A stretch of DNA of 64,000 nt from Nocardia elegans NBRC 108235 (GTDB lineage Bacteria > Actinomycetota > Actinomycetes > Mycobacteriales > Mycobacteriaceae), in the NCBI RefSeq assembly GCF_001612845.1, contig NZ_BDBF01000001.1:310001-374000 (forward strand), read 5' to 3'. Position 1 is the stretch's first letter; every line of letters starts with the position of its first letter. Positions 10,928-21,206 of the stretch are shown in pieces. The position numbers were made by a program, and so were the translations under genes. The notes under the pieces are model-generated. The model was given only the letters and a program-made list of their open reading frames with translations. It ran no database searches and was not told the origin of the DNA.

Positions 10928-12004
10928 ATGCCGGTGAGCGAACGCGTCTCCACCCGAAAGCCCAAGACCCGCAAGCGCACCAGTGCGCGCCGGCTCTCGC
11001 TCGGCGGTGCGGCCGTCGGCGCGGTGGTCGCTCTGGTCACCGGGTGCGGCACCGGGGGTGACGACGCATCGAGTTCGATCGTCCGGACCACCACGAATAT
11101 CGCCGGTGCGAGCGTGGTCGGCATCGAGCGCGACACCACCCGCGCCTGCGCCCTGCCCACCGCCCCCGATCAGGCGTCGGGCACCCGCACGGTGGCGGGC
11201 ACCCAGGTGCCCGCGGATCCGAAACGCATTGTCGTCCTGGACACCGCGGCGCTGGACGCGGTCTGCGCCGTGGGCCTGTGGGAGCGGGTCGTCGGCGCGA
11301 CCACGCAACCCGGCCCGGCGCCGCAACCGAACTATCTGGGCACCGGCGTGCTGAAGATCCCGAGCGTGGGGACCTCCGGGGCGGTGGACCCGGCGAAAAT
11401 CTCCGCGCTGCAACCTGATCTGATCCTGGGCGCCGCGGGTGACGGGGATCTCGCCGCGTTGCGCGGGGTCGCCCCGACCGTGCTGGTCGACCACCGCGGA
11501 TGGCAGGACGATTTCACCGCCTACACCGACGCCCTGGGCCGCGGTTCGGCCGGCGCGAAGGCGCTCGCGGACTACCGCACGTACGCCCGCGAAACCGGAG
11601 CCTCGATCGCGGCCAATTTCTCGCAGGCATCGGTGATCCGCTTCTCCCCCAAGGACATTCAGGTTCAGGGCACCGACACGTTCGCGGGGCAGGTGCTCGC
11701 CGACGCCGGTGTGCAGCGACCCGGCGCCCAGCGCGATCGCTCGTTCACCGTGGACAGCCTCGCCACCGAAAGCGACCGCAACAAGATCGAGGGCGACATC
11801 ATCTATCTGATGTTCGACGGCCCCGACGGTCAGAGCCACGGCGAATCAATCATGAAGGGCGACGACTGGAAAGAGCTCGGCGCCGTCGCCGACAAGCGCG
11901 ATTTCGCCGTCGAGGACGACCTCTGGCACGGTTCCGGGCTCACCGCCGCGCGGGCGATCCTCGACGACCTGCGCAAGACGCTGAACGGGTACGTCACCGA
12001 CTGA
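10928..12004 (+). CDS. fecB: FecB-type periplasmic siderophore-binding lipoprotein
   Basis: A 358-residue solute-binding lipoprotein, nearly the length of M. tuberculosis Fec[15 protein letters not shown] n-region, hydrophobic segment and lipobox LVTGC (Cys about 41) give membrane anchoring. The mature part has the two-lobed helical-backbone binding fold ([51 protein letters not shown]). Members bind ferric siderophores for ABC uptake; no permease genes are adjacent. The ATG at 10928 is chosen over longer upstream frames that run antisense to ctaD. The conserved pairing with ctaD is known across mycolic actinomycetes. Confidence 0.88.
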   Translation: MPVSERVSTRKPKTRKRTSARRLSLGGAAVGAVVALVTGCGTGGDDASSSIVRTTTNIAGASVVGIERDTTRACALPTAPDQASGTRTVAGTQVPADPKRIVVLDTAALDAVCAVGLWERVVGATTQPGPAPQPNYLGTGVLKIPSVGTSGAVDPAKISALQPDLILGAAGDGDLAALRGVAPTVLVDHRGWQDDFTAYTDALGRGSAGAKALADYRTYARETGASIAANFSQASVIRFSPKDIQVQGTDTFAGQVLADAGVQRPGAQRDRSFTVDSLATESDRNKIEGDIIYLMFDGPDGQSHGESIMKGDDWKELGAVADKRDFAVEDDLWHGSGLTAARAILDDLRKTLNGYVTD

Positions 12005-12021
12005 GCGAGCGGCGTACCGGT

Positions 12022-12528
12022 TCATCGCAGCTCGGGGCCCGGTTCACCGGCTATCCGCTCGTCGGCATCCGACGGTTTCGCCGGCCGGCTCGCCGGGGTG
12101 CGGCGCGGATCGTCGGTTGCCGCCCGCGGACGCAATGCGTAGGCCGGCACCAACTGGTCGGTCAGGTGCAGCGGCGTCCGCCCGTCCGCATAACAGACCG
12201 AGAAATTCACCCGGCCCAGCCAGTCGCCACTGAACGAGGGCACCCAGTGGGTCAATGTCCCCGGCCGCTCCCCCGTCATATCCAGCCCCGCCCCGTTGAC
12301 GTGCCGGGGCGCGCCCGGATCCCGGATGAGAATCGCATCCAACCGCACCCACACCGGTTTCGGCGGCTGCACGAGCACCCGGTAGTAATAGCCGGTCTCG
12401 TTCGGATACCGCAGCTGCGGTTCGGTCCCCTCGGTCCGCGGAACACCGTCCGGAAGCCGTCGCGGCGCCCGGCCGGAGAACCCATCGCCCGCCCCCTCCG
12501 ACGACACACCCCCGGAACTCGAACACAT
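12022..12528 (-). CDS. Hypothetical protein, beta-rich
   Basis: A 168-residue protein I do not recognise. The centre is orderly and likely beta-rich (TGYYYRVLVQPPKPVWVRLD, THWVPSFSGDWLGRVNFSVCYADG), while both ends are Pro/Arg/Ser-rich and probably disordered. There is no signal peptide or membrane segment. The start is ATG 12528, six bases after a TATTAT hexamer (possible leaderless mRNA); an in-frame GTG at 12576 would add 16 residues. It converges on fecB with a 17-base gap and is divergent from the kinase gene. Confidence 0.55.
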   Translation of the reverse strand: MCSSSGGVSSEGAGDGFSGRAPRRLPDGVPRTEGTEPQLRYPNETGYYYRVLVQPPKPVWVRLDAILIRDPGAPRHVNGAGLDMTGERPGTLTHWVPSFSGDWLGRVNFSVCYADGRTPLHLTDQLVPAYALRPRAATDDPRRTPASRPAKPSDADERIAGEPGPELR

Positions 12529-12617
12529 ATTCGAATAATACCGAGCGGTCGGCCCGATCGACACCCACCCCACCACATCGGGGCCACGCGTCGTCCGGGC
12601 ACGTCATGATGGGGCGG

Positions 12618-13184
12618 ATGGGCAAACTTCTCGTGCTGGTGAACGGCCTTCCGGGCGCCGGCAAATCAACCGTAGGCCAGGCGCTGGCACCGGTCTTGCG
12701 CGCCCGATTCCTCTCGAAGGACACGGTCAAGGAAGCGTTGGCGACCTGCGTCGAGGATCCCGCCGGTCTTCCGGATCTGGGCGGTGTCGCGATGGACGCG
12801 GTGTGGTCGCTGGCGCGAACCAGTCCCACCTCGGTCGTCATCGATTCTTGGTGGTTCGCACCACGAGACACACAATTCGCCCGCGCCGGTATCGAGAAGG
12901 CGGGCGCGGACCGGGCCGTCGAAATCTGGTGCGACGTACCACCGTCGGTGGCGAGGACCCGGTATGCGAGCCGGCGCCGCCCCGGCTTCTATCACGACGC
13001 CCAGCGCCTCGGTACGCAGTGGGACCGATGGGCCCGGGAAGCCGCACCGCTCGGACTGACGCCCACCGTCACGATCGACACCACCCGGACCGTCGATTAC
13101 ACCGCGCTCGCCGCGCAGATCCACCGGGTTGCCGGTGAGCCGCTAACCCACGGCGGCCCTTTCTCGGCTTTCCGCGATCAATGA
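12618..13184 (+). CDS. P-loop kinase (AAA_33/zeta-like)
   Basis: A 188-residue single-domain P-loop protein. Walker A NGLPGAGKSTVGQAL is near the start, LSKDTVKEAL looks like a kinase substrate-binding Asp/Lys segment, VVIDSWWF is the Walker B-like strand, and ARTRYASRRRPGF resembles an Arg-rich lid. This arrangement is typical of AAA_33/shikimate-kinase-like small-molecule kinases; the substrate is unknown. Two further ATGs at 12606 and 12609 are in frame; none has a good Shine-Dalgarno. Its stop overlaps the 3' end of the convergent merR gene by seven bases. Confidence 0.7.
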   Translation: MGKLLVLVNGLPGAGKSTVGQALAPVLRARFLSKDTVKEALATCVEDPAGLPDLGGVAMDAVWSLARTSPTSVVIDSWWFAPRDTQFARAGIEKAGADRAVEIWCDVPPSVARTRYASRRRPGFYHDAQRLGTQWDRWAREAAPLGLTPTVTIDTTRTVDYTALAAQIHRVAGEPLTHGGPFSAFRDQ

Positions 13185-13450
13185 GCGGAGGAGTCGGGGG
13201 GCTGCGCGCCGTGCGCGCCCGCCACCTCCGCGATCGAGGTTTCGCGGGCCGGCACCTGCCCGATCGTCGCGAGGTCGACGCCGAGTTCTCGTAGCGTTCG
13301 CACCAGTTCCAGGCGTGCGGAGGCCTCGGCATCGTAGAGCCGATATCCGCCGCGACTACGGCCGGTCGGCGCCACGATCCCCCGATCCGCGTAGAACCGA
13401 ATCGCCTTGACCGTCAGCCCCGTCCGCTCGGCCGGCGCGCCGATCGTCAG
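13178..13450 (-). CDS. Short MerR-family regulator lacking a normal start codon
   Basis: The reading frame encodes a clear MerR winged-helix domain: TIGAPAERTGLTVKAIRFYA then RSRGGYRLYDAEASARLELV, followed by only about 45 residues, too short for an effector domain. Between the nrdF stop codon and the first conserved residue (18 bases) there is no ATG, GTG or TTG in frame, so CTG at 13450 is the only near-cognate start. An out-of-frame ATG at 13459 with AAGGGC would give MKG then stop; one extra G in the G-run would restore MKGLTIGAPAE. It is therefore either a CTG-started gene or a fresh one-base frameshift. Confidence 0.55.
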   Translation of the reverse strand: MTIGAPAERTGLTVKAIRFYADRGIVAPTGRSRGGYRLYDAEASARLELVRTLRELGVDLATIGQVPARETSIAEVAGAHGAQPPDSSAH

Positions 13451-13471
13451 CCCTTCATGAGCGAGCCGAGT

Positions 13472-14440
<969 letters not shown>

Positions 14441-14467
14441 TCACTCACCCTTCCCGCTTCGCCGGTC

Positions 14468-14473
14468 ATTGTA
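14468..14473 (-). promoter_or_regulatory. nrdF promoter -10
   Basis: Minus-strand TACAAT, 33 bases before the nrdF GTG. A 17-base spacer upstream falls on the first NrdR box, so repressor binding would cover the -35. Confidence 0.5.
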
Positions 14474-14480
14474 CGCTCGG

Positions 14481-14528
14481 ACACTACTCCTAGTGGGCCG
14501 CCGCTCAGCACAGCACAAGGGCTTGTGT
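14481..14528 (-). promoter_or_regulatory. Tandem NrdR boxes upstream of nrdF
   Basis: Plus-strand ACACTACTCCTAGTGG (14481-14496, arms CACTA/TAGTG) and GCACAAGGGCTTGTGT (14513-14528, arms CACAAG/CTTGTG). Their centres are 32 bp apart, three helix turns, the layout known for the ATP/dATP-sensing repressor NrdR. The first box differs at one of 16 positions from the box upstream of nrdH. Confidence 0.8.
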
Positions 14529-14722
14529 CTCCCATGTCCTGGGCAAATGCGTTCCGGGGTGGGAAGTTCCACACCGCGGCCGAGAGCGAATGACGAGCGC
14601 GCGATACACAGGCTACTGCCGCCGCCATGATCGCAGCAATGATGCCGGGAGTTTGCTATAGCGATCCAATGCCGGGACGACGCCCCCGGTTCATCGCGCC
14701 ACTTGCTCCGAGAGGATGCCTC

Positions 14723-15121
14723 ATGACCGTTGATCTCCGCATACGTTTCGCCGTCGACGACGAGGCCCTCTCGCGGCTGCACGCGGATGCATTCGGCGGT
14801 GACCGGACCGTGGTGCCCTGGAAGGCGCGCTTGGAACGGCACAGCCGGTCATGGGTCGGCGCGTTCGTGGGTGCTCGACTCGTCGGGTTCGTGCACGCGG
14901 TGTGGGACGGTGGCAACCACGCGTTCCTCCTCGACACCGCGGTCGCCCCGGATCTCCGTCGGCGGCGCATCGGATCCGACCTGGTGGACGCCCTGCTCGG
15001 CGACCTGCGCGAACTCGGAATCGAATGGCTCCACGTCGATTACGAACCACATCTGCACAGTTTCTACCGCGATGCATGCGGTTTCGGAGCCACCGACGCC
15101 GGCCTCCTACGACTGAACTGA
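14723..15121 (+). CDS. GNAT-family N-acetyltransferase
   Basis: A 132-residue GNAT protein. The acetyl-CoA loop is DTAVAPDLRRRRIGSDLVDA (motif A, R/Q-x-x-G-x-G/A variant RRRRIGS), followed by the beta-5 strand IEWLHVDYE and the C-terminal SFYRDACGF typical of small GNATs acting on metabolites or proteins. The start at ATG 14723 is chosen for the GAGAGG eight bases upstream and because the domain begins at once; the longer frame upstream runs through the nrdF regulatory zone. The substrate cannot be told. Confidence 0.8.
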   Translation: MTVDLRIRFAVDDEALSRLHADAFGGDRTVVPWKARLERHSRSWVGAFVGARLVGFVHAVWDGGNHAFLLDTAVAPDLRRRRIGSDLVDALLGDLRELGIEWLHVDYEPHLHSFYRDACGFGATDAGLLRLN

Positions 15122-15212
15122 CGCGGATGGCTCTCGATCATCCCGGACACGAGCGATTACAGCTCGGAATGTTGATCCAGGTGTCCGAACGCATCCACGA
15201 TGTGTGCATACT

Positions 15213-15881
15213 TCACTCGCTCAGCAGCAGTTCGGCGACTGCCTCCGGAGCCTCGTGCATGGCATCGTGGCCGGTGGGGAGGTCGTGGACCACCCACCCG
15301 GGGTCGGTTTCGAGCCGGGTGCGCTGTTCGGCGAACGGGGTGCGGTCTTCCCAGCCCGAGCAGTAGACGAACTCCCGGCGGGGAACTCGGGCGAATGCAC
15401 CGGTGAGCCGGATTGTTTGCAGGAACGAGGCGAGGGGGTGGGGGCGGCGGCGCGGATCGCCGTTGCCCGGTGGGCGAACGGCATAACCGGTGGTCGCGGC
15501 GCCGTCGGCGATCACATGCCGGAAATAGTCGTTCATCGCCGACCAGCACGATTCGCCGTCACGGGGGACGTACGCGTCCAGATGCACCAGGCGGGAGATT
15601 CGGCCGCCGGCACGGTCGGCGGCAGCGGCGATCACCATCCCGCCGTAACTGTGCCCGACCAGCGTCACATCGGTCAGGTGGGCGCGGTCGATGAACCGCA
15701 CGACGTCGTCGGCGTGGGTGTCGAGGTTGGCGGTCGCGACCGTCGCGACATCGTCGTCCGGCCGCAGACCGGTCAGGGTCAGGGCGTGGACGATATGACC
15801 GGCGCGCTCCAGCAGCGGAACCACCGTCTCGAACGACCAGGAACCCTTCCACCCGCCGGGCACCAGAACATATGTCGTCAT
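15213..15881 (-). CDS. Alpha/beta hydrolase
   Basis: A 222-residue serine hydrolase-fold protein of the short cytosolic type (salicylate esterase/EstC-like). The N-terminal strand YVLVPGGWKGSWSFETV carries the oxyanion GGW, the nucleophile elbow is GHSYGG, and GHDAMHEAPEAVAELLL gives the catalytic His. The acid is probably the Asp in SGWEDRTPF. The start is ATG 15881, preceded by GGGAGAGAAGGA. The real substrate is unknown. It is not OleB-like (no haloalkane-dehalogenase motifs) and lies 21 kb from the beta-lactone operon. Confidence 0.8.
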   Translation of the reverse strand: MTTYVLVPGGWKGSWSFETVVPLLERAGHIVHALTLTGLRPDDDVATVATANLDTHADDVVRFIDRAHLTDVTLVGHSYGGMVIAAAADRAGGRISRLVHLDAYVPRDGESCWSAMNDYFRHVIADGAATTGYAVRPPGNGDPRRRPHPLASFLQTIRLTGAFARVPRREFVYCSGWEDRTPFAEQRTRLETDPGWVVHDLPTGHDAMHEAPEAVAELLLSE

Positions 15882-16184
15882 GCGCTTTTCCTTCTCTCCC
15901 ACTGCGGCATCGAGGCCGCCACCTCGGAATCACTTCGCGTGGAGACAGTCTCACCGGCTGGGAGGGTGGCTTGCTACCGAGAGAAAGCCATCCAGTACCT
16001 GTTCGCCGCCAACGTCGCCCGGTCATTCACGACGTACCGTAAAGCATTGCCGCCGAATCGGTTTCGCCCCATCTCGAGCGCCCCGCATCACTCGTGCGAC
16101 CACGCCCCGGCGACGGGTACCCCCGGCGAGCATCATGGACGGCCGCAGTCGACAGCGGACTGCACCGTCGCCCGCGGTCCCGAC
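15882..16184. other. Intergenic region, nothing recognised
   Basis: About 300 bases between the hydrolase start and the mgtE stop. It holds the hydrolase Shine-Dalgarno and no convincing gene; no strong terminator hairpin was found. Confidence 0.4.
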
Positions 16185-17738
16185 TCAGATGCCGAGGACG
16201 AGCTTCGCCGTCGTGAAGTAGATGACCAGCCCGGTCGCATCGACCAGCGTCGTCACCATGGGCGCGGAGATCACCGCCGGGTCGATGCGCAACTTCTTGG
16301 CCAGCAACGGCATTGTGCCGCCGATGGTCGCGGCCCAGCCACAGATGAGCACCAGGGTGATGCCGACGACCAGCGCGATCTGCGCGCCGACGAATGCCGC
16401 GCCGATCACCATGCCGACCACCGCGAGCATCGACCCCAGCACCAGACCGACCCGGCATTCACGCCAGATGACCTTCAGCAGATCCGACACCCGCACCTCC
16501 CCCACGGCCAATGCCCGCACACACGAGGTCGCTGCCTGCGCACCGGCATTGCCGCCCGCGCCGATCAGGAGCGGAATGAACAACGCGAGATGCGCGGCCT
16601 GGGCGAGCGTCGCCTCGAACGCGTCGGTCACCGTGACCGTCAGGGTGGCCGCGACCAGCAGCAACAGCAACCACATCGCGCGGTAGCGGGCCAGCTGGAA
16701 CACACCGGCGGCCATGTAGTGCCCGGACCACGGGCTGGCGCCGGCCTGCCGCGCCACATCCTCACTGTCGGCGGCCTCGATGACCTCGACCGCGTCATCG
16801 ATGGTCAGCAGTCCGACCAGCCGGTCCTCACTGTCGACGACCGGCAGGTTGATCAGGTTGGTCGCGCGCATGAGCCGCGCGGCCTTCTCCGCGGCGTCGG
16901 TCGCGCGGGCGAAAACCGGTGCGGTGACGACGAGTTCGGTCAGCATCGTCTCCGGATCGCTGAGAACCAGTTCTCGCATCTCGACCACGCCGGTGAGCCG
17001 ACGACCGCCGTCCACCACCGGCAGGGTGTACACCGTCTCCGCGTGCGCGCCCTTGGCCCGAACCACCCGCAGCGCCTGTTCGACGGTCAGATCACAGTGC
17101 AGCGCAACGACTTCCGGGGTCATGTAGCGACCGACCGAACCCTCGGGATAGCCGAGCAGCGCCGCGGTCATCCGCCGTTCGCGCGGGCTCAGCCCGGCCA
17201 GCACCTTCTTGGCGACCGTCGCGGGGGCCTCGCGCAGCATCCGTGCGCGGTCGTCGGGGTCCATCCCCTCCACCAGTTCCCGGAAGCTCTGATCACGCAT
17301 CCCGGACAGGATCTGCTGCTGGTCCACCGGCTCGAGCTCCTCGAACACCGCCAGTGCGCGGTCCTTGTCCAGCAGCCGGAACGCGATGCCGGCGTGCACG
17401 GCGTCCATGCGCGCGAGTTCGTCGGCGATCCGGTGCGGGGCGTGGTCGTCCAGCCAGGTCAGCGCGGCGTCGACGCGGCGGTCGTCGATGAGGTCGCGGA
17501 GCGAGATGTGATCCGAATGCTGTTCGGCGACAGCCGTTTCCGCCGTGCCGGCAGCGTCGTGTCCGCTCGCGCCGGCGGCACACCTGTCGTGCACACCCGC
17601 TTCGGTGGCGTGTTTCTCGTCGGCAGACGCTCGACCAGCTTCCGCTCCGGCGGTGTACAGCCCGGACTCGGTGGCCGAACGACCCTCATCCGGGACATCC
17701 GGGCGTGCGGGCGCGGCAAAGAACAGATCGGTCGACAT
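16185..17738 (-). CDS. mgtE: Magnesium transporter MgtE
   Basis: A 517-residue Mg channel. The order is: an unusual roughly 70-residue Ala/Asp/Glu-rich N-terminal extension, the superhelical MgtE_N domain (LRDLIDDRRVDAALTWLDD, LDKDRALAVFEELEPVDQQQ), two CBS domains (YMTPEVVALHCDLTVEQAL; LPVVDSEDRLVGLLTIDDA), then five membrane helices with the pore signature IPLLIGAGGNAGAQAAT. CBS/N domains gate the pore by Mg level in known MgtE. The start is ATG 17738, with GAGG eight bases upstream. I looked for an M-box riboswitch upstream and did not see one. Confidence 0.92.
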   Translation of the reverse strand: MSTDLFFAAPARPDVPDEGRSATESGLYTAGAEAGRASADEKHATEAGVHDRCAAGASGHDAAGTAETAVAEQHSDHISLRDLIDDRRVDAALTWLDDHAPHRIADELARMDAVHAGIAFRLLDKDRALAVFEELEPVDQQQILSGMRDQSFRELVEGMDPDDRARMLREAPATVAKKVLAGLSPRERRMTAALLGYPEGSVGRYMTPEVVALHCDLTVEQALRVVRAKGAHAETVYTLPVVDGGRRLTGVVEMRELVLSDPETMLTELVVTAPVFARATDAAEKAARLMRATNLINLPVVDSEDRLVGLLTIDDAVEVIEAADSEDVARQAGASPWSGHYMAAGVFQLARYRAMWLLLLLVAATLTVTVTDAFEATLAQAAHLALFIPLLIGAGGNAGAQAATSCVRALAVGEVRVSDLLKVIWRECRVGLVLGSMLAVVGMVIGAAFVGAQIALVVGITLVLICGWAATIGGTMPLLAKKLRIDPAVISAPMVTTLVDATGLVIYFTTAKLVLGI

Positions 17739-18060
17739 GACAGAACCTCGGCATACTGCGAGTGGGTACGGGATCACGGATCACACCGCGAGGCACCGAC
17801 CTCGCCACCGAAAGCTCTACCGGCAGAACAGGAGGACGGCGCCGCGCGGCCTTCGACTCGGGGGTTCGCTACGCACAGCCACCCACCTCCTCATCGCCCG
17901 CACTACACCGTCAGAGAATTTCGGATGCCCTCCCGGCACCCCGATGACCTGCATCGTCGCCTGGTCATCGCCCGGACGCACAGCGCCCGCATGCAGGGTA
18001 CACCCCCAACCGCCGCCGCGCCGAACCGCGAAAACCAGGACACACCGTCGAACTACGAAT
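17739..18060. other. Intergenic region upstream of mgtE
   Basis: About 320 bases between mgtE and the nrdE terminator. It should contain the mgtE promoter, but no hexamer pair, gene or riboswitch could be assigned. A short direct repeat GTGATCC appears twice on the minus strand near 17775. Confidence 0.4.
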
Positions 18061-18088
18061 GGGCGCCCCGGCCGGAACCGGGGCGCCC
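18061..18088 (-). terminator. Terminator of the nrdHIE operon
   Basis: Perfect 11-bp inverted repeat GGGCGCCCCGG/CCGGGGCGCCC with a six-base loop, 13 bases past the nrdE stop. Confidence 0.75.
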
Positions 18089-18100
18089 GTTGCGCAATCC

Positions 18101-20284
18101 TCACAACATGCAGCTGACGCAGCCCTCCACCTCGGTCCCCTCCAAGGCCATCTGCCGGATGCGGATGTAGTACAGGGTCTTGATTCCCTTGCGCCAGGCG
18201 TAGATCTGGGCCTTGTTGACGTCGCGGGTGGTGGCGCTGTCCTTGAAGAACAGGGTCAGCGACAGGCCCTGGTCCACGTGCTGGGTGGCCGCGGCGTAGG
18301 TGTCGATGATCTTCTCGTAGCCGATGTCGTAGGCGTCGGCGAAGTATTCGAGATTGTCGTTGGTCAGGTAGGGCGCCGGGTAGTAGACGCGGCCGATCTT
18401 GCCTTCCTTGCGGATCTCGATCTTCGACGCCACCGGATGAATCGAGCTGGTGGAGTGGTTGATGTAGGAGATCGACCCGGTCGGCGGCACCGCCTGCAGG
18501 TTCTGGTTGTAGATGCCGTGCTCCATGACCGAGGCCTTCAGCTCGAGCCAGTCCTCCTGGGTCGGGATGTGCACGCCCGCTTCGGCGAAGATCTCCCGCA
18601 CACGATCGGTCTTCGGCTCCCATGCCTGTTCGGTGTACTTGTCGAAGTATTCGCCGCTGGCGTACTTGGATTCGGGGAATCCGCCGAAGGCCGTGCCGCG
18701 CTCGATGGCGAGTTTGTTGGAGGCCCGCACCGCGTGGTAGGCGACGGTGTAGAAGTAGATATTGGTGAAGTCCACACCTTCTTCGGATCCGTAGTGGACC
18801 CGCTCGCGCGCCAGATACCCGTGCAGGTTCATCTGGCCGAGGCCGATGGCGTGGGATTCGTTGTTGCCCTGCTCGATCGAGGGCACCGAATAGATGTGGG
18901 TCTGATCCGAGACCGCGGTCAGCGCCCGGATCGCGACCTCGATGGTCTGCCCGAAATCCGGTGAGTCCATCGCCTTGGCGATGTTGAGCGAGCCCAGGTT
19001 GCAGGAGATGTCCTTGCCGACCTTCGCGTAGGACAGGTCGTCGTTGAACACCGACGGCGTGGAGACCTGCAGGATCTCCGAGCACAGGTTGGAGTGGGTG
19101 ATCTTGCCCTTGATCGGGTTGGCCCGGTTCACCGTGTCCTCGAACATGATGTAGGGGTAACCGGATTCGAACTGCAGCTCGGCGATGGTCTGGAAGAACT
19201 CGCGGGCGTTGATCTTCGACTTGCGGATGCGCTTGTCGTCGACCATCTCGTAGTACTTCTCGGTGACGTTGATGTCGGCGAACGGCACGCCGTAGATGCG
19301 CTCGACGTCGTAGGGCGAGAACAGGTACATGTCCTCGTTCTTCTTCGCCAGCTCGAAGGTGATGTCGGGGATCACCACACCCAGCGAGAGCGTCTTGATG
19401 CGGATCTTCTCGTCCGCGTTCTCCCGCTTGGTGTCGAGGAAGCGGTAGATGTCGGGGTGGTGCGCGTGCAGGTACACCGCGCCGGCGCCCTGACGCGCGC
19501 CGAGCTGATTGGCGTAGGAGAAGGAGTCCTCGAGCAGCTTCATGATGGGGATGACGCCGGAGGACTGGTTCTCGATCTTCTTGATCGGCGCGCCGTGCTC
19601 GCGAATGTTGCTGAGCAGCAACGCGACTCCGCCGCCGCGCTTGGACAGCTGCAGCGCCGAGTTGATGGAGCGCCCGATGGACTCCATATTGTCCTCGATG
19701 CGCAGCAGGAAGCACGAGACCGGTTCGCCGCGCTGCTTCTTGCCCGAGTTCAGGAACGTCGGGGTGGCCGGCTGGAAGCGGCCGTCGATGATCTCCTCGA
19801 CCAGCTGCTGGGCGAGGATCTCGTCGCCGGCGGCCAGGGTCAGCGCGACCATGCAGACCCGGTCCTCGAACCGCTCCAGATACCGCTTCCCGTCGAAGGT
19901 CTTGAGCGTGTAGGACGTGTAGTACTTGAAGGCGCCGAGGAAGGTGGGGAACCGGAACTTCTTGGCGTAGGCCTGCTGGAACAGCTTCTTGACGAACGCG
20001 CGGCTGTACTGGTCGAGAACCTCGGGCTCGTAGTAGTTCTCCTCCACGAGGTAGTCGAGCTTCTCGTCCAGGTTGTGGAAGAAGACGGTGTTCTGGTTGA
20101 CATGCTGCAGGAAGTACTGCCGGGCGGCGGCGACATCCTTGTCGAACTGGATCTCACCGTTGGGTCCGTACAGATTCAGCATCGCGTTGAGCGCGTGGTA
20201 GTCCAGGCCCTCGGTCGAGGTCTCGGTGCTGACCGGGCGCTCTAGGCGGGCCGTCTTTCCGGCCGGTGCTGTTGTCGTTGCCAA
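18101..20284 (-). CDS. nrdE: Ribonucleotide reductase class Ib alpha subunit NrdE
   Basis: Catalytic subunit that reduces NDPs to dNDPs, 727 residues. [20 protein letters not shown] and [16 protein letters not shown] hold active-site cysteines, [20 protein letters not shown] is the conserved loop near the substrate, and the C-terminus EGCVSCML carries the Cys pair reduced by NrdH. The frame offers no ATG or GTG before the conserved [15 protein letters not shown] block; TTG 20284 ([15 protein letters not shown]) is the best start, with AGAGGG about 14 bases upstream. It therefore overlaps the 3' end of nrdI by 43 bases, and expression is probably coupled. Confidence 0.95.
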   Translation of the reverse strand: MATTTAPAGKTARLERPVSTETSTEGLDYHALNAMLNLYGPNGEIQFDKDVAAARQYFLQHVNQNTVFFHNLDEKLDYLVEENYYEPEVLDQYSRAFVKKLFQQAYAKKFRFPTFLGAFKYYTSYTLKTFDGKRYLERFEDRVCMVALTLAAGDEILAQQLVEEIIDGRFQPATPTFLNSGKKQRGEPVSCFLLRIEDNMESIGRSINSALQLSKRGGGVALLLSNIREHGAPIKKIENQSSGVIPIMKLLEDSFSYANQLGARQGAGAVYLHAHHPDIYRFLDTKRENADEKIRIKTLSLGVVIPDITFELAKKNEDMYLFSPYDVERIYGVPFADINVTEKYYEMVDDKRIRKSKINAREFFQTIAELQFESGYPYIMFEDTVNRANPIKGKITHSNLCSEILQVSTPSVFNDDLSYAKVGKDISCNLGSLNIAKAMDSPDFGQTIEVAIRALTAVSDQTHIYSVPSIEQGNNESHAIGLGQMNLHGYLARERVHYGSEEGVDFTNIYFYTVAYHAVRASNKLAIERGTAFGGFPESKYASGEYFDKYTEQAWEPKTDRVREIFAEAGVHIPTQEDWLELKASVMEHGIYNQNLQAVPPTGSISYINHSTSSIHPVASKIEIRKEGKIGRVYYPAPYLTNDNLEYFADAYDIGYEKIIDTYAAATQHVDQGLSLTLFFKDSATTRDVNKAQIYAWRKGIKTLYYIRIRQMALEGTEVEGCVSCML

Positions 20285-20745
20285 AACAATCCCAATCCCT
20301 CTCGGACGCGCTCGACGTCCTCGGCGGTTCCCATCAGTTCGAAGCGATACAGGTACGGCACCCCGCATTTGCGCGAGATGACCTCTCCCGCATAGCAATA
20401 CGTATCGCCGAAGTTCGTGTTGCCGGCCGCGATCACCCCACGCAACAGCGCACGATTATGCGGATCGTTGAGAAATTTCGCCACCTGCCTGGGGACGAAT
20501 TCCTTGTCCGAGCGACCGGCTGCCCCCTCGCCGCGCTGCGCGTCGAACACGTGCCGGCCGCCACCGTAGGTGGGGCAGATCAGCACATAGGGCGTGTCGA
20601 CGCGCAGCGAATCGGCGGTGTGGAGCGGAATGCGAACGGCCGGCAAACCCAGCCGTTCGACGAAGCGGTGCGTGTTCTCCGACGCGCTCGAGAAGTAGAC
20701 CAGAGCGGGCGTCGATTGGGTTCCTTCCCCGGACAACCCAGCCAT
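20242..20745 (-). CDS. nrdI: Flavodoxin-like NrdI
   Basis: A 167-residue flavoprotein that activates the metal-radical cofactor of NrdF. FMN-binding loops are visible: [18 protein letters not shown] (phosphate loop), CPTYGGG, and [20 protein letters not shown]. It lies between nrdH (48-base gap) and nrdE (overlap), the standard nrdHIE order. The ATG at 20745 has GGGGGAG five bases upstream. Confidence 0.95.
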   Translation of the reverse strand: MAGLSGEGTQSTPALVYFSSASENTHRFVERLGLPAVRIPLHTADSLRVDTPYVLICPTYGGGRHVFDAQRGEGAAGRSDKEFVPRQVAKFLNDPHNRALLRGVIAAGNTNFGDTYCYAGEVISRKCGVPYLYRFELMGTAEDVERVREGLGLFWQRQQHRPERRPA

Positions 20746-20793
20746 CCCACTCCCCCTTACTCTGCTCGTCGGACGAACGGTGACCGGAGCGGA

Positions 20794-21027
20794 TCAGGCC
20801 GCGGCGGTCACCAGGGACTTGATGCGGTCCGGACGGAAACCGGACCAGTGCTCGTCGCCGGCGACGACGACGGGGGCCTGCAGATATCCCAGCGCCATCA
20901 CATAGTCGCGGGCATCGGGGTTCTCGGAGATATCGACGACCTCGTACTCCACACCGGCTTTGTCGAGCGCGCGGTAGGTGGCGTTGCACTGGACACAAGC
21001 GGGCTTGGTGTAGACCGTGATACTCAT
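20794..21027 (-). CDS. nrdH: Glutaredoxin-like NrdH redoxin
   Basis: A 77-residue electron donor to NrdE, reduced by thioredoxin reductase. It has the redox motif CVQC at residues 11-14, AP before the cis-Pro strand (YLQAPVVVAGDEHWSGFRPD) and the NrdH signature WSGFRPD. First gene of the nrdHIE operon; AAGGAG lies about 12 bases before the ATG. The leader up to the NrdR boxes is about 180 bases. Confidence 0.95.
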   Translation of the reverse strand: MSITVYTKPACVQCNATYRALDKAGVEYEVVDISENPDARDYVMALGYLQAPVVVAGDEHWSGFRPDRIKSLVTAAA

Positions 21028-21206
21028 GGGTGACCCTCTCTCCTTGCCTTATCCGATGCAGCCTTGAATCGGTACGCCATCTGCTGTGAGCATCCGTACT
21101 GAGCACGATCCATCTGGTACTGCGCAAACCCCTGGAAGTAGGGGCACCACCGGTGATCACAGTGCCGTGATCGGCTCGGAATCCGTCTCCCCTTCCAGTG
21201 CCGTAG

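Noticed and set aside
8992..11160. A 722-residue version of CtaD.
   Set aside because: The extra N-terminus overlaps divergent fecB; GTG 10728 has a strong AGGAGG and gives the family length.
15213..15881. OleB-type beta-lactone decarboxylase.
   Set aside because: It is a small salicylate-esterase-like hydrolase without haloalkane dehalogenase features and 21 kb from the operon.
17739..18060. M-box (ykoK) magnesium riboswitch upstream of mgtE.
   Set aside because: The conserved GGTGAGGC and GCTACTGCC-type blocks were not found on the minus strand.
15204..18170. A 988-codon plus-strand open frame across the hydrolase and mgtE region.
   Set aside because: Antisense to mgtE; composition is His/Arg/Gln/Gly-rich without domains, a typical high-GC shadow frame.
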